Shown: positions 52,134 through 60,557 of the stretch, one piece after another
How the letters are laid out: each line of letters begins with the position of its first letter
How positions within the stretch are numbered: the stretch's first letter is position 1
The notes under the pieces: model-generated
Told to the model about the DNA's origin: nothing
Seen by the model: only the letters and a program-made list of their open reading frames with translations
Databases searched by the model: none
Program-made: the position numbers and the translations under genes
Source: Candidatus Magnetomicrobium cryptolimnococcus
GTDB lineage: Bacteria; Nitrospirota; Thermodesulfovibrionia; Thermodesulfovibrionales; Magnetobacteriaceae
Reading direction: 5' to 3'
Assembly: GCA_018606805.1 (NCBI GenBank)
Contig: JAGYWI010000001.1
Coordinates: 186,001 to 250,000, forward strand
Length of the DNA stretch: 64,000 nucleotides

Positions 52134-54647
52134 TTATTTTTGAGTAGGAGGTCTTTTCAACAGTATCTCTCTCTTACATCTATTCAAGGCATTTATAAAC
52201 TCTTCACCTGTTTGAAACCGTGTATCTGCATCCTTAACCAAAAGCTTATTTATTATATCTGCTATACATTTTGGCACTTTAGACTCGTAATCCTTTACAT
52301 TTGGCCTATCTGCACTCGTTATATTATACATAAGTGTGGCTATACTATCCCCTTTAAAAGGTTTCTCTCCACACAGTAATTCAAAGAAAACAACCCCCAG
52401 CGAAAACAAATCAGTGCGGCCATCAACCTTTTTACCCGCTATTTGTTCCGGCGACATATAACTCGGTGTACCTAACACTGCTCCGGTTTGCGTTTTAGAT
52501 GACTCCATAACCCGTGCTATACCAAAATCCGTAACACGTATATCCTTATTATCAAGAAGCATAATGTTAGCAGGCTTTATATCCCTATGTACCACCCCAT
52601 TTTTATGTGCATAATTAAGCGCATCAGCAACCGAGCTAACCACTTTTAAGATTTCACCAAAGGAAAGACGTGTATTTTTCGAGCAAAATTTTATTAGGTC
52701 TGTACCATGCAATAATTCCATAGCCATATAAGCTATCTCTTGATCCTCACCCACATCAAATATCTTAACAATGTTTGGATGATTAAGCTTACCTGCTGCC
52801 TCTGCCTCTCTAAAGAAACGCTCCTTTATCTCTCGCAACTGCTCATCGTCTATTTCCTCGTATCGCAGTGTTTTAATAGCCACATCACGATTAATCTTGG
52901 GGTCCTTTCCAAGATACACGATACCCATAGCACCGCGTCCAAGCTCTTTAAGCACTTCATATCTGCCAAGCGTTGGTCTTGTTTCATTAGCCTCCATTAA
53001 AACAGTAGATTCCTTTCTACCCGAGCCTCCGATAACCACAGTTTCACCAGCAGTTTTTAGCTTCCTAACCTTTTCCTCTAACTCTTTATATGGACCAGCA
53101 CTAAGTATATGCTCATACACCGCTGTTGCCTTATTAAACTGCCTTTTTCTTTCAAAATCAAGCCCAAGATTATACAGCACTTCCTTTATGGATTCATCCT
53201 CGATAGGGCATTTTCTGAATTTGTCAAATGCCATATCAAGCATACCCTGTCCTTGAAACGATAAGCCAAGCATTTTGTTTGTCTCAATACTATCAGCCTC
53301 CATAGCCTCCGTCTGTTTTTCACTTAGGAAATACTTCTTTGTAACTACAACCGTGTAGCCTAAGACTATTAATATGTCTGGGTAAAATATCTTAAGCCAT
53401 AACCCATTTTCCATGAAAAAATATATACCTGCGCCATTCCATACAAGAATCAACACTATAGATATAAATGCACTGTGCCTGCCTTTTAATTTAGGTATCA
53501 GGAAAGAAAGATAAAGCCCAAATAGCAAAATTACCAAAATCTCCATATAAAACGCCCACCATGGACGCATGATATGATTACCACTTATGATATTATCTAT
53601 AACGTTCGCTGTTATTTCAACTCCAAAATGACTCCCTAACGGTGTTATGCTAAGTGTAGCCACACCAGCAGCAACTGGTCCAAGGATAACCACTTTATCT
53701 TTAAAAATCTGCGGTTGCAGCTTTCCATTAATTAAGTCAAAAAACGAGTAATATTGAAACGTTTTAAACTTACCATTGTAGCTTATTAAGAGCCTATGCT
53801 TGTCATCTGTCGGTACTTTGAGCTTTGCAACAGTTATACCATCGGAGGCAACCTTTATGTCTTTTGAATCCACCTTTAGTTGTTTTATTGCCATTTGCAA
53901 TGCAAAAGACGGATACAGGTTTCCCTTGTAATTGATTAAAAGTGGCTCACTACGGAGGACTCCATCAACATCAGTATCAATATTGATATGCCCAAGGGCT
54001 AACGAGTTTTCAGCAAATTCCTTTATTGGCATAAGTATGTTAAGTGCACGTTTGGAGTTATCACCTTTTGGAGCACTTATAGAGTTTTTCGTTAGGTATG
54101 ATGGCAAAATCGCCTTATCATCATCCACCATCGGCTCACCAAGCTCAAAATAAACTGGTAGAATTACATTCGTAGCCGTCCATATTGACTCGGCAAAGAT
54201 GGCATCATTATTTAATATCTGTTCAAGTTCTGTCAATGAGTCAAATATTTCCTTAACGGTGTTATTTGACTTTATAAGGGCTTCTTCTGTTTTAAGCTTT
54301 TCAATTACGGCGGAAATACCATTTAGGGCAGTATTATCGTCTTTTTCAGAATAAAGGACACTTATGCCGATAACCGAGACACCATATTCTTTTAATATAT
54401 TGATGGATTCACCTATGTAGGCACGTGGCCATGGCCATCTGCCTATTTTAGATATGCTTTCTTCATCTATAGCAACAATCACAACTTTATTATCCGTTGG
54501 CTTTTGCCGCAACTGGGCACGAAAGTCATACGTTATGTACTCCAGTACTTCAAACGGATACCATGACGTTAAATACACTATTAAAATAAATATCGTTAAA
54601 CCAAAACCTAATGCCCAATTTGGTATTTTTGTTCGGATTCTTTTCAT
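52134..54647 (-). CDS. CHASE2-TPR-Ser/Thr protein kinase
   Basis: 837 residues. An N-terminal membrane helix (about 13-30) and CHASE2 sensor domain (about 35-330; VVIVAIDEESISKIGRWPWPR is the signature, landmark DEESISKIGRWPWPR) are followed by two or three membrane helices (about 350-430), a short TPR region (about 460-520) and a complete Hanks-type kinase (about 560-830): GRGAMGIVYLG, HRDIKPAN, DFGIARV, GTPSYMSPEQ. All catalytic residues are present. It probably senses an extracellular cue and phosphorylates cytoplasmic targets. Convergent with the PAS kinase gene. Confidence 0.93.
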   Translation of the reverse strand: MKRIRTKIPNWALGFGLTIFILIVYLTSWYPFEVLEYITYDFRAQLRQKPTDNKVVIVAIDEESISKIGRWPWPRAYIGESINILKEYGVSVIGISVLYSEKDDNTALNGISAVIEKLKTEEALIKSNNTVKEIFDSLTELEQILNNDAIFAESIWTATNVILPVYFELGEPMVDDDKAILPSYLTKNSISAPKGDNSKRALNILMPIKEFAENSLALGHINIDTDVDGVLRSEPLLINYKGNLYPSFALQMAIKQLKVDSKDIKVASDGITVAKLKVPTDDKHRLLISYNGKFKTFQYYSFFDLINGKLQPQIFKDKVVILGPVAAGVATLSITPLGSHFGVEITANVIDNIISGNHIMRPWWAFYMEILVILLFGLYLSFLIPKLKGRHSAFISIVLILVWNGAGIYFFMENGLWLKIFYPDILIVLGYTVVVTKKYFLSEKQTEAMEADSIETNKMLGLSFQGQGMLDMAFDKFRKCPIEDESIKEVLYNLGLDFERKRQFNKATAVYEHILSAGPYKELEEKVRKLKTAGETVVIGGSGRKESTVLMEANETRPTLGRYEVLKELGRGAMGIVYLGKDPKINRDVAIKTLRYEEIDDEQLREIKERFFREAEAAGKLNHPNIVKIFDVGEDQEIAYMAMELLHGTDLIKFCSKNTRLSFGEILKVVSSVADALNYAHKNGVVHRDIKPANIMLLDNKDIRVTDFGIARVMESSKTQTGAVLGTPSYMSPEQIAGKKVDGRTDLFSLGVVFFELLCGEKPFKGDSIATLMYNITSADRPNVKDYESKVPKCIADIINKLLVKDADTRFQTGEEFINALNRCKREILLKRPPTQK

Positions 54648-55179
54648 TTCGATATTATATTATTCCTTGTTTTTTTATTTCAATATAAAAGATTTTTACA
54701 TTTTCTTAAGATTATACAATAATTTAGTAAAATTATGTTCAAATATTTCTTTTTATTATAGCTATATATGGTAGTATAAAATAGTGAGCAGTATTATTAC
54801 CACCTCATAGCTATACAATAATAAAACATTGTAAGACTATTTATTTATGATGGTAGTTTGCGGCTTGGAAACATGAGTGGGGAAGTGTTTCCTGTTGCTT
54901 GTGATACTTACATAATCATAATAGTGGTGTAAGATACTTTTAAGTAAAGACAAAGAGAAGTTTTAGCACATAAAAAAAGTAGCCGTGCGGGGTATTGCAA
55001 TTTTACTATTTTGCTGTATTTTTTTTGCAACACATTTAATCTTGTAAGACAACGTGCTATTACTGGCGAATGAGTAGAACTTCAAGGTCTTTTAAACAAA
55101 AATACTTTTGGCATCTATATTGCAAGAATATAGTGTTGCAGCGTTTTTTGTAGTAATAAAATTATAAAGGGGGTTTATA
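54648..55179. other. 532-base AT-rich intergenic region ending in a sigma-54 promoter
   Basis: No convincing gene between the divergent CHASE2 kinase and the Cys-rich peptide gene. It is rich in short A/T runs. The sigma-54 promoter at 55109-55124 is the only clear signal; the length of DNA upstream of it leaves room for enhancer-binding sites. Confidence 0.6.
55109..55124 (+). promoter_or_regulatory. Strong sigma-54 (-24/-12) promoter
   Basis: TGGCAT-CTATA-TTGCA differs from the TGGCAC-N5-TTGCA consensus by one base. The expected start is near 55135, leaving a 45-nt leader that ends in AAAGGGGG and the ATG of the Cys-rich peptide gene. It is the best sigma-54 match in the window. Confidence 0.75.
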
Positions 55180-55356
55180 ATGGAAAGCTATAGAAAAGAA
55201 ATAAAAATTGTATTGCACGACGATTATAAAGTTTGGTGTAAACAAAAGGACTGTCATATTACGACACAAGTATGTAATGACTATCAACATGAAAAAGAAT
55301 ATGATTGCTTCTGGTGTTCAAATTTTAATATTATGATTATGCAGGGAAACGGATAA
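55180..55356 (+). CDS. Cys-rich small protein, 58 residues
   Basis: ATG 55180 is preceded by AAAGGGGG at good spacing. The peptide has five cysteines (20, 25, 32, 43, 46) with spacings of 4, 6, 10 and 2 residues, including CFWC near the C-terminus and several His and Asp residues, so metal or disulphide binding is possible. No signal peptide and no family recognised. Its stop is 7 bp before the PepF-type gene, and both lie behind the sigma-54 promoter, so the two are probably one transcript. Confidence 0.65.
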   Translation: MESYRKEIKIVLHDDYKVWCKQKDCHITTQVCNDYQHEKEYDCFWCSNFNIMIMQGNG

Positions 55357-55363
55357 AAATACT

Positions 55364-57130
55364 ATGGAGTTTAAACAAGGCAGGTGGTCGTTAGATGAGC
55401 TGTTGCCACCACAAAAAATAGACGAAACTGCAAAGCTTCTTTCTGAGCTTGAAGGGGATGCTGTAGATATTGAATCTTATCGCACAGCGCTATCACCATC
55501 TATAAAAATAGAAAAATTTGTTGAAATATTCAAAAAAATAGAGCATTTTCATGAAAAAGCCTATGTTTTGATAAGCTATGGACAGTTGTGGTTTAGTGAA
55601 AATACGCAAAATACCGAAGCACTTGCATTTGTAAGTTTAGTAGAGCAAAAAATGTCAGAGCTGTATAATCGGATACTATTTATAAGCCTTTGGTGGCAAG
55701 ATTTAAACGACGAAGATGCTACACGGCTAATGTCTAACACTAAAGAGCTAACTTACTATTTAAAACATCTAAGGAAATATAAGCCCCATACGCTAAGTGA
55801 AGATGTAGAAAGGATTATCAACATAAAAGATGTAAACGGTTTAAATGCCTTAAATACCATATATGATATGGTAACAAGCAAATATGTTTTTCAACTGGAA
55901 GTTAACGGAGAACAGGTCTTGCTAACAAGGGATGGTCTTACTGCCTATGTAAGAAACATGTCTGCGACCTTACGAAAAGAAACCTACCGTGAGTTATTTA
56001 ATATTTACGAAAAAGACTGGCCGGTCTTATCACAGATATATATATATCAGGTAAGAAATTGGGGAAGTGAAAAGGTTGGATTTCGTGGTTATAAAACTCC
56101 GATTTCTTCAAGAAATCTCGACAATGACGTTTCAGATAGTGTAGTTAATACTATACTTGAAGTATGCAAGGAAAGGGCAGATGTTTTTGGCAGATACTTT
56201 CAATTAAAATCAAGGCTGCTTGGTGGTAACGAATCACCTCTTAAAAGATATGACCTTTATGCACCAGTATTTAAAAAGACTGAAAAAAAAATCCCATATA
56301 GTGATGCACTTAATATGGTTTTTGCTTGTTTTCGTGAATTTTCAGAAATATTTGAAGCTAAGGCAAGACTTGTTTTTGAAAAAGCACACATTGACTCTGA
56401 AGACCGCCCGGCTAAAAGGGGAGGCGCTTTTTGTTACAGCGTATTACCAAAGCTTGTACCATGGGTGTTAGTAAACTATACAGGAGAACCAAGACAGGTA
56501 TCAACCATAGCGCATGAGCTTGGGCATGCTGTGCATTCAATGATGGCAGAAGATAAAAGCATCCTTACGTTTCACCCTACCCTACCACTGGCTGAAACAG
56601 CATCTGTATTTTCGGAAATGCTCTTTCTTGATTATCTACTTGAACATGAAAAAGACTCAGCTGTAAAGATGGAACTTATCGCTAATGCTATAGATGATTC
56701 ATACGCTACAATACTAAGGCAGAGTTATTTTGTTTTGTTTGAACAAAAAGCGCACGAGGCTATTGCCAAAGGCAAATCGGCAGAAGAAATTAATGATTTA
56801 TACTATACCTTGCTTAAAGAGCAATTTGCCGGGTTTGTTGATGTGAGCGCGGATTTTAAATACGAGTGGATAACCATACCACACATTTATCACACACCAT
56901 TTTACTGTTATGCTTATAGTTTCGGTAATTTGCTCTCCTTAGCCCTTTACAGAAAATATAAGCAAGAAGGAAAGAAATTTGTTCCTACTTTTTTGAAAAT
57001 CTTATCCTACGGTAGCTCTGAAAGTCCGGAGTTTATTTTGAAGGAAGCTAATATTGACATTAATGATAAAGGATTTTGGCTTAAAGGCTTTGATGCTATT
57101 GATGATATGGTAACAAACCTTAGAGCTTAA
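55364..57130 (+). CDS. pepF: M3-family oligoendopeptidase F (PepF-like)
   Basis: 588 residues, normal length. The zinc site is HELGHAVHS near residue 384, inside the M3 motif AHELGHAVH, with the third ligand Glu in ETASVFSEM about 25 residues later. The CYSVLPKLVPWVLVNYTG (landmark GGAFCYSVLP) and YAYSFGNLLSLALYRKYK regions are typical of PepF. Cytoplasmic enzyme cutting peptides of about 7-17 residues. It is behind a sigma-54 promoter together with a small Cys-rich protein, which may be a substrate or partner. Confidence 0.93.
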   Translation: MEFKQGRWSLDELLPPQKIDETAKLLSELEGDAVDIESYRTALSPSIKIEKFVEIFKKIEHFHEKAYVLISYGQLWFSENTQNTEALAFVSLVEQKMSELYNRILFISLWWQDLNDEDATRLMSNTKELTYYLKHLRKYKPHTLSEDVERIINIKDVNGLNALNTIYDMVTSKYVFQLEVNGEQVLLTRDGLTAYVRNMSATLRKETYRELFNIYEKDWPVLSQIYIYQVRNWGSEKVGFRGYKTPISSRNLDNDVSDSVVNTILEVCKERADVFGRYFQLKSRLLGGNESPLKRYDLYAPVFKKTEKKIPYSDALNMVFACFREFSEIFEAKARLVFEKAHIDSEDRPAKRGGAFCYSVLPKLVPWVLVNYTGEPRQVSTIAHELGHAVHSMMAEDKSILTFHPTLPLAETASVFSEMLFLDYLLEHEKDSAVKMELIANAIDDSYATILRQSYFVLFEQKAHEAIAKGKSAEEINDLYYTLLKEQFAGFVDVSADFKYEWITIPHIYHTPFYCYAYSFGNLLSLALYRKYKQEGKKFVPTFLKILSYGSSESPEFILKEANIDINDKGFWLKGFDAIDDMVTNLRA

Positions 57131-57209
57131 AATAGCTGCAAGCAAAGGCACACCAATGATATTATTGACATTATTATATTTCTACGCATTTACGATTACA
57201 AATTAAAGA

Positions 57210-57238
57210 TTGACTTCTGTTTTTAGTGATTTTATAAT
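57210..57238 (+). promoter_or_regulatory. Sigma-70 promoter of the cobalamin-riboswitch transcript
   Basis: TTGACT (57210-57215), 17-base spacer, TATAAT (57233-57238); start expected near 57245, just before the aptamer. Confidence 0.75.
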
Positions 57239-57249
57239 AAGCAAATATC

Positions 57250-57410
57250 CAGCATTACGGAACACGGTGTAAATCCGTGACGGTCCCGCCGCTGTAATCG
57301 GGGACGGCCTCTATGGTGCGAAAGCAGGTCACTATCAGGGAAACCTTGGTGGGAAGGCTGTTAGAGGTCGGTTGAACCGAAAGTCAGAAGACCTGCTGGA
57401 GTGGTTTATT
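57250..57410 (+). promoter_or_regulatory. Cobalamin (B12) riboswitch aptamer
   Basis: The conserved core GTGTAAATCCGTGACGGTC and CCGCCGCTGTAA-CGGGGA is followed by a variable stem region, paired arms AGCAGGTC (57323-57330) and GACCTGCT (57389-57396), and the B12-box-like AAGTCAGAAGACCTGC (57381-57395). The match to AdoCbl/Cbl riboswitches is strong by eye. It lies between a sigma-70 promoter and an intrinsic terminator upstream of a short peptide gene. Confidence 0.95.
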
Positions 57411-57430
57411 AATTAATGGAAGCTGATGGT

Positions 57431-57470
57431 AAAGGGTTCTGTGGGCAATATGTCTGCAGAACCTTTTTTT
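57431..57470 (+). terminator. Intrinsic terminator downstream of the B12 riboswitch
   Basis: AAAGGGTTCTG (57431-57441) pairs with CAGAACCTTTT (57457-57467) over 11 bp with one G-T, followed by a run of T. Located after the aptamer and before the peptide gene, so it is the likely expression platform: B12 binding should stabilise termination. Confidence 0.85.
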
Positions 57471-57503
57471 TTATTAATCTAACATAATAAAAGGAGTAAA
57501 GCT

Positions 57504-57611
57504 ATGAACCAAAAACCTATCAAAACAATTATTGCTGTACGTAAAACCTGTAAAACCGATGGAGCAGGACTTTCTCACTATATACTAATGGATAGGGCAA
57601 CAAAGAAGTGA
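57504..57611 (+). CDS. 35-residue precursor-like peptide next to a radical SAM enzyme
   Basis: ATG 57504 has AAGGAG eight bases upstream. The peptide is basic, with a single cysteine at position 16 (VRKTCKTDG), a Gly-rich GAGLSHYILMD segment and no signal peptide. Its TGA overlaps the GTG start of the radical SAM/SPASM gene by 4 bp, so the two are coupled, and both are under the B12 riboswitch. Size, coupling and partner match RiPP precursors. I recall a CbpA/CbpB-type modified-peptide pair that may be the same family; this was not checked. Confidence 0.75.
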   Translation: MNQKPIKTIIAVRKTCKTDGAGLSHYILMDRATKK

Positions 57612-59023
57612 GTGTTGCGCATAGTATGCAAGGAGGTGTAGTGTCATCGCGAGGCCGTATGCTAAATACCGGTAGTGGTCCTTCATTTATGCCAGTAGAC
57701 ATTAAACATCCTGACTATGTGTGTCTTTTGGAGCCAAACACTGCCTTTTGGTCTTTAGTTAAAAAAGATGCCCTTGCTCAAACCCTGCAAGATGAGACGT
57801 TTATTGCAGCCTATATGGCAAAGGCAAAGGTCTTTGCTGATGAAATGGCAAATCTACGTTTTGGGCTTGGTCTTTCGGCTGTTTATGTTAATCCAACTGC
57901 TCGATGCAATCTAAACTGTACCTACTGCTATATTCCGGAGGATATGCGCCAAAGAGGGGCACGTATGAGTGCCGAAAATCTGCATAAAGCTATGGAGATA
58001 CTTAAAGATTACTTTAAGTCAAAGCTTCCACAGGGGAGGATTCCACAAATCATCTTTCACGGGGCTGAGCCAATGCTTGAAAGTAAAATAGTCTTTTCCG
58101 CCATCGAGACATACAAGGATGACTTTCGTTTTGGGATTCAAACAAACGGCACTATGCTTGATAGTACTGCTGTAGAGTTTATCAAAAATGCCGGCATAGG
58201 TATTGGCCTTTCCTTGGATGCCTCTAATGCGGCCATTGCAGATAGCACACGTAAGACATGGCAGGGTGAAAGCGTCTTTGCAAAGACTCTTGCAGCTATG
58301 GAACTCTTGCAGGGATATGAGGGGATGAATGTCATTTGCACTGTTACTAAAGAAAACATGGCACAGCTTGAAGAAACAGTAAACTTTTTTCACAATAACA
58401 AGGTATCAACAATCATGCTAAACATGATTCGTTGCACCCAGCCAGCATCACGGACCATCAAACCAGTGGATGACGAGGTGTTCCCATACTTTGAGAAGGC
58501 TATAAGGCGTACACAGCAATTGTACCATGAGACAGGCCACAAGGTAGTTGTTGCAAATTTTGCTAATATCCTAATAAGCATACTTGCCCCGACGGCAAGG
58601 CGTCTGATGTGTGATATTTCGCCTTGTGGCGGTGGGCGCGTGTTTTTTGCACTTGGGCCAGAAGGTGGCATGTACCCTTGTAGCGAGTTCATTGGGCTTG
58701 AGGAATTTTGTGGTGGCAATCTGTTTCACGATGATATTGATGACGTACTTAGTTCAAAAGCCTTTCGTATGGTTACTGGGCGTCAGGTTGAAGACATAAG
58801 CCCATGCAGACAGTGCGCCATCAGGCACTTCTGCGGAGCACCTTGCCCGGCTGAGGCGTATACAATGAACGGTGGCATGGATAAGACAGGTGCTTTTTGC
58901 GAGTTCTACGAAGAGCAAGTTCGTTTGGCCTTCCGCATTATAGCGGAAGAGGCTGAAAATGACTTTCTATGGGATGGATGGGATAAAGGTACAACAATTC
59001 TGTTTGATGCCGGACAATTATAA
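57608..59023 (+). CDS. Radical SAM/SPASM peptide-modifying enzyme
   Basis: 471 residues from GTG 57608. An N-terminal region of about 85 residues precedes the radical SAM core with C100-x3-C104-x2-C107 (ARCNLNCTYCYIP), HGAEPML for GGE-type SAM contact and IQTNGTML. The C-terminal SPASM domain has many Cys (CDISPCGGG, YPCSEF, CRQCAIRHFCGAPC, GAFCEFYE), enough for two auxiliary Fe-S clusters. SPASM enzymes usually modify ribosomal peptides. The 35-residue gene upstream is the natural substrate candidate. A transporter or protease for export is not seen nearby. Confidence 0.9.
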   Translation: MSVAHSMQGGVVSSRGRMLNTGSGPSFMPVDIKHPDYVCLLEPNTAFWSLVKKDALAQTLQDETFIAAYMAKAKVFADEMANLRFGLGLSAVYVNPTARCNLNCTYCYIPEDMRQRGARMSAENLHKAMEILKDYFKSKLPQGRIPQIIFHGAEPMLESKIVFSAIETYKDDFRFGIQTNGTMLDSTAVEFIKNAGIGIGLSLDASNAAIADSTRKTWQGESVFAKTLAAMELLQGYEGMNVICTVTKENMAQLEETVNFFHNNKVSTIMLNMIRCTQPASRTIKPVDDEVFPYFEKAIRRTQQLYHETGHKVVVANFANILISILAPTARRLMCDISPCGGGRVFFALGPEGGMYPCSEFIGLEEFCGGNLFHDDIDDVLSSKAFRMVTGRQVEDISPCRQCAIRHFCGAPCPAEAYTMNGGMDKTGAFCEFYEEQVRLAFRIIAEEAENDFLWDGWDKGTTILFDAGQL

Positions 59024-59404
59024 AACACACTAAAGAGATTGCTTCGTTACCAAAAGCACAAGCAAGGCGAAGCAATCTCGCTCTTTTACAGCAAGTGCGC
59101 CTTAACTATACCAAGTTACAAATGTCATAGTATAGAAAAAATTTCCTTAAGAAGAAAGTTTTTTCCTAAATAAACATATGATTAGTACTATCCTTTTTTT
59201 TATGCCACGAGTGTAATACACTACCTGTGTATCAATAAACAAAAATCCTTGTCTATAATCTTAATGGTATGTATTTTGAATATACTTTACAAGCAGGCCT
59301 TGTTGGGCATTTTTGGAATGTATAATTTAGAGCTAGTTATGCAAATAAATGTATGTAGATATAATAGAACTATCATCAAGGATAGAACGTGGAGGGAATA
59401 ATTT
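59024..59404. other. Intergenic region between the radical SAM gene and flagellin
   Basis: A 12-bp hairpin (GAGATTGCTTCG 59035-59046 with CGAAGCAATCTC 59068-59079, then GCTCTTTT) ends the radical SAM transcript. The rest is AT-rich. TATAAT at 59321-59326 is a possible -10 for flagellin, but no convincing -35, sigma-28 or sigma-54 box was found. Confidence 0.6.
59035..59086 (+). terminator. Terminator-like hairpin after the radical SAM gene
   Basis: Perfect 12-bp stem with a 21-base loop, followed by CTCTTTT; the T-run is short, so termination efficiency is uncertain. Confidence 0.6.
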
Positions 59405-60454
59405 ATGTCAGGTATTGTTATTAACACTAATATGATGTCGTTAAATGCTCAAAGGAATTTGCGCAAAACTCAGGCACCGTTACAAACAGCGATGGAGAGA
59501 TTAGCATCTGGGTTAAGGATTAATTCAGCAAAGGATGATGCCGCAGGCCTTGCCATTGCAACAAGAATGACATCGCAGATTAGGGGGTTAACCGTAGCAG
59601 CTAGAAATGCCGCCGATGGATTATCTATTGTACAAACTGCTGAAGGTGCATTGGATGAAGTTGTAAATAATCTCCAGCGTATTAGAGAGCTTGCACTTCA
59701 AGCAATGAGCGGTCAATATAGTGCTTCAGATATTTCTTATATGCAGTTTGAAGTTAATGCCCTTGTTGAAGAGGTTAATCGCATTTCAGAGCAGTCCAAG
59801 TTTAACAATGTTACTCTTTTTAATGGGTATTATAATGTACGCATTGTTTCAAGTTACCAAGCTAGTGAATCACCTATTAGTGTTAATATCAGTAATGTCA
59901 ACATATATGACAGTAAAGGGACTTCAAATAAAGCCGGTTATGTGCAATCAACCTCAACTAATCAAACTATCCTTGCAGGTACTACGTGGGGCATTAATGA
60001 TTGGACAACCACGCTGACGAACAATATAGCCACAGAAAGGGGCATACTTGGTGATGTTAGTACTGATATTGCTATTGACAGATCAGGAACGGTTACCTAT
60101 GGTAAGTATTCGCTCCTTCGGCTTAATCCGGATTATGATGCCACAAATCCTAGCGGTGCATCATATTATACCAGTAATGCCTCTAACACGACAGCTATCA
60201 TAGACGGCTCTCTAAATGCCGTAATAAAACAGAAGTCTTATCTTGGTGCAAAGGCTAATCAGTTTGATGCTGCCATTAGAAATATTGATAACGTCATCGA
60301 GGCTACCACAGCATCACGCTCAAGGATTATGGATGCTGACTTTGCTAAAGAAACAGCCGAAATGACTAAATCACTCATATTACAGCAAGCTGGTATCTCC
60401 GTCTTGGCACAGGCTAACAGTATTCCACAAAATGTTTTATCACTTTTGCGATAG
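59405..60454 (+). CDS. fliC: Flagellin
   Basis: 349 residues. The N-terminal D0/D1 domain is complete: VINTNMMSLNAQRNL, RLASGLRINSAKDDAAGLAIATRM and NAADGLSIVQTAEGALDEV (landmarks shortened: SGLRINSAKDDAAGLAIA). The C-terminal D0 ends with ADFAKETAEMTKSLILQQAGISVLAQAN and SIPQNVLSLLR. The central D2/D3 region is short and Ser/Thr/Asn-rich, which gives many sites for O-glycosylation by the pseB-led cluster. ATG is preceded by GGAGGG. Monocistronic. Confidence 0.97.
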   Translation: MSGIVINTNMMSLNAQRNLRKTQAPLQTAMERLASGLRINSAKDDAAGLAIATRMTSQIRGLTVAARNAADGLSIVQTAEGALDEVVNNLQRIRELALQAMSGQYSASDISYMQFEVNALVEEVNRISEQSKFNNVTLFNGYYNVRIVSSYQASESPISVNISNVNIYDSKGTSNKAGYVQSTSTNQTILAGTTWGINDWTTTLTNNIATERGILGDVSTDIAIDRSGTVTYGKYSLLRLNPDYDATNPSGASYYTSNASNTTAIIDGSLNAVIKQKSYLGAKANQFDAAIRNIDNVIEATTASRSRIMDADFAKETAEMTKSLILQQAGISVLAQANSIPQNVLSLLR

Positions 60455-60470
60455 AAGGAAAAAGAAGAAC

Positions 60471-60529
60471 GGGGGAAAACCCTTTTTCTCGAAAAGGGGT
60501 GCGGAGGCGCACCTCTCTGTTCTTCCCCC
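60471..60529. repeat. Dispersed palindromic element, copy k (composite)
   Basis: The outer arms GGGGGAA and TTCCCCC (60471-60477, 60523-60529) enclose CCTTTTTCTCGAAAAGG and GGTGCG-GAGG-CGCACC (60499-60514), so both hairpin types are nested in one element. It lies between convergent flagellin and the glycine-zipper lipoprotein gene. Confidence 0.7.
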
Positions 60530-60557
60530 GCCATCTTTTTCCTTTAATCTTTTTTTT

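Noticed and set aside
54873-54932. 19-codon frame in the 54.6-55.2 kb intergenic region
   Set aside because: No ribosome binding site, no conservation evidence, and the length is expected by chance.
59280-59400. Sigma-28 or sigma-54 promoter for flagellin
   Set aside because: No GCCGATAA or TGGCAC-N5-TTGC match could be found; only a TATAAT without a good -35.
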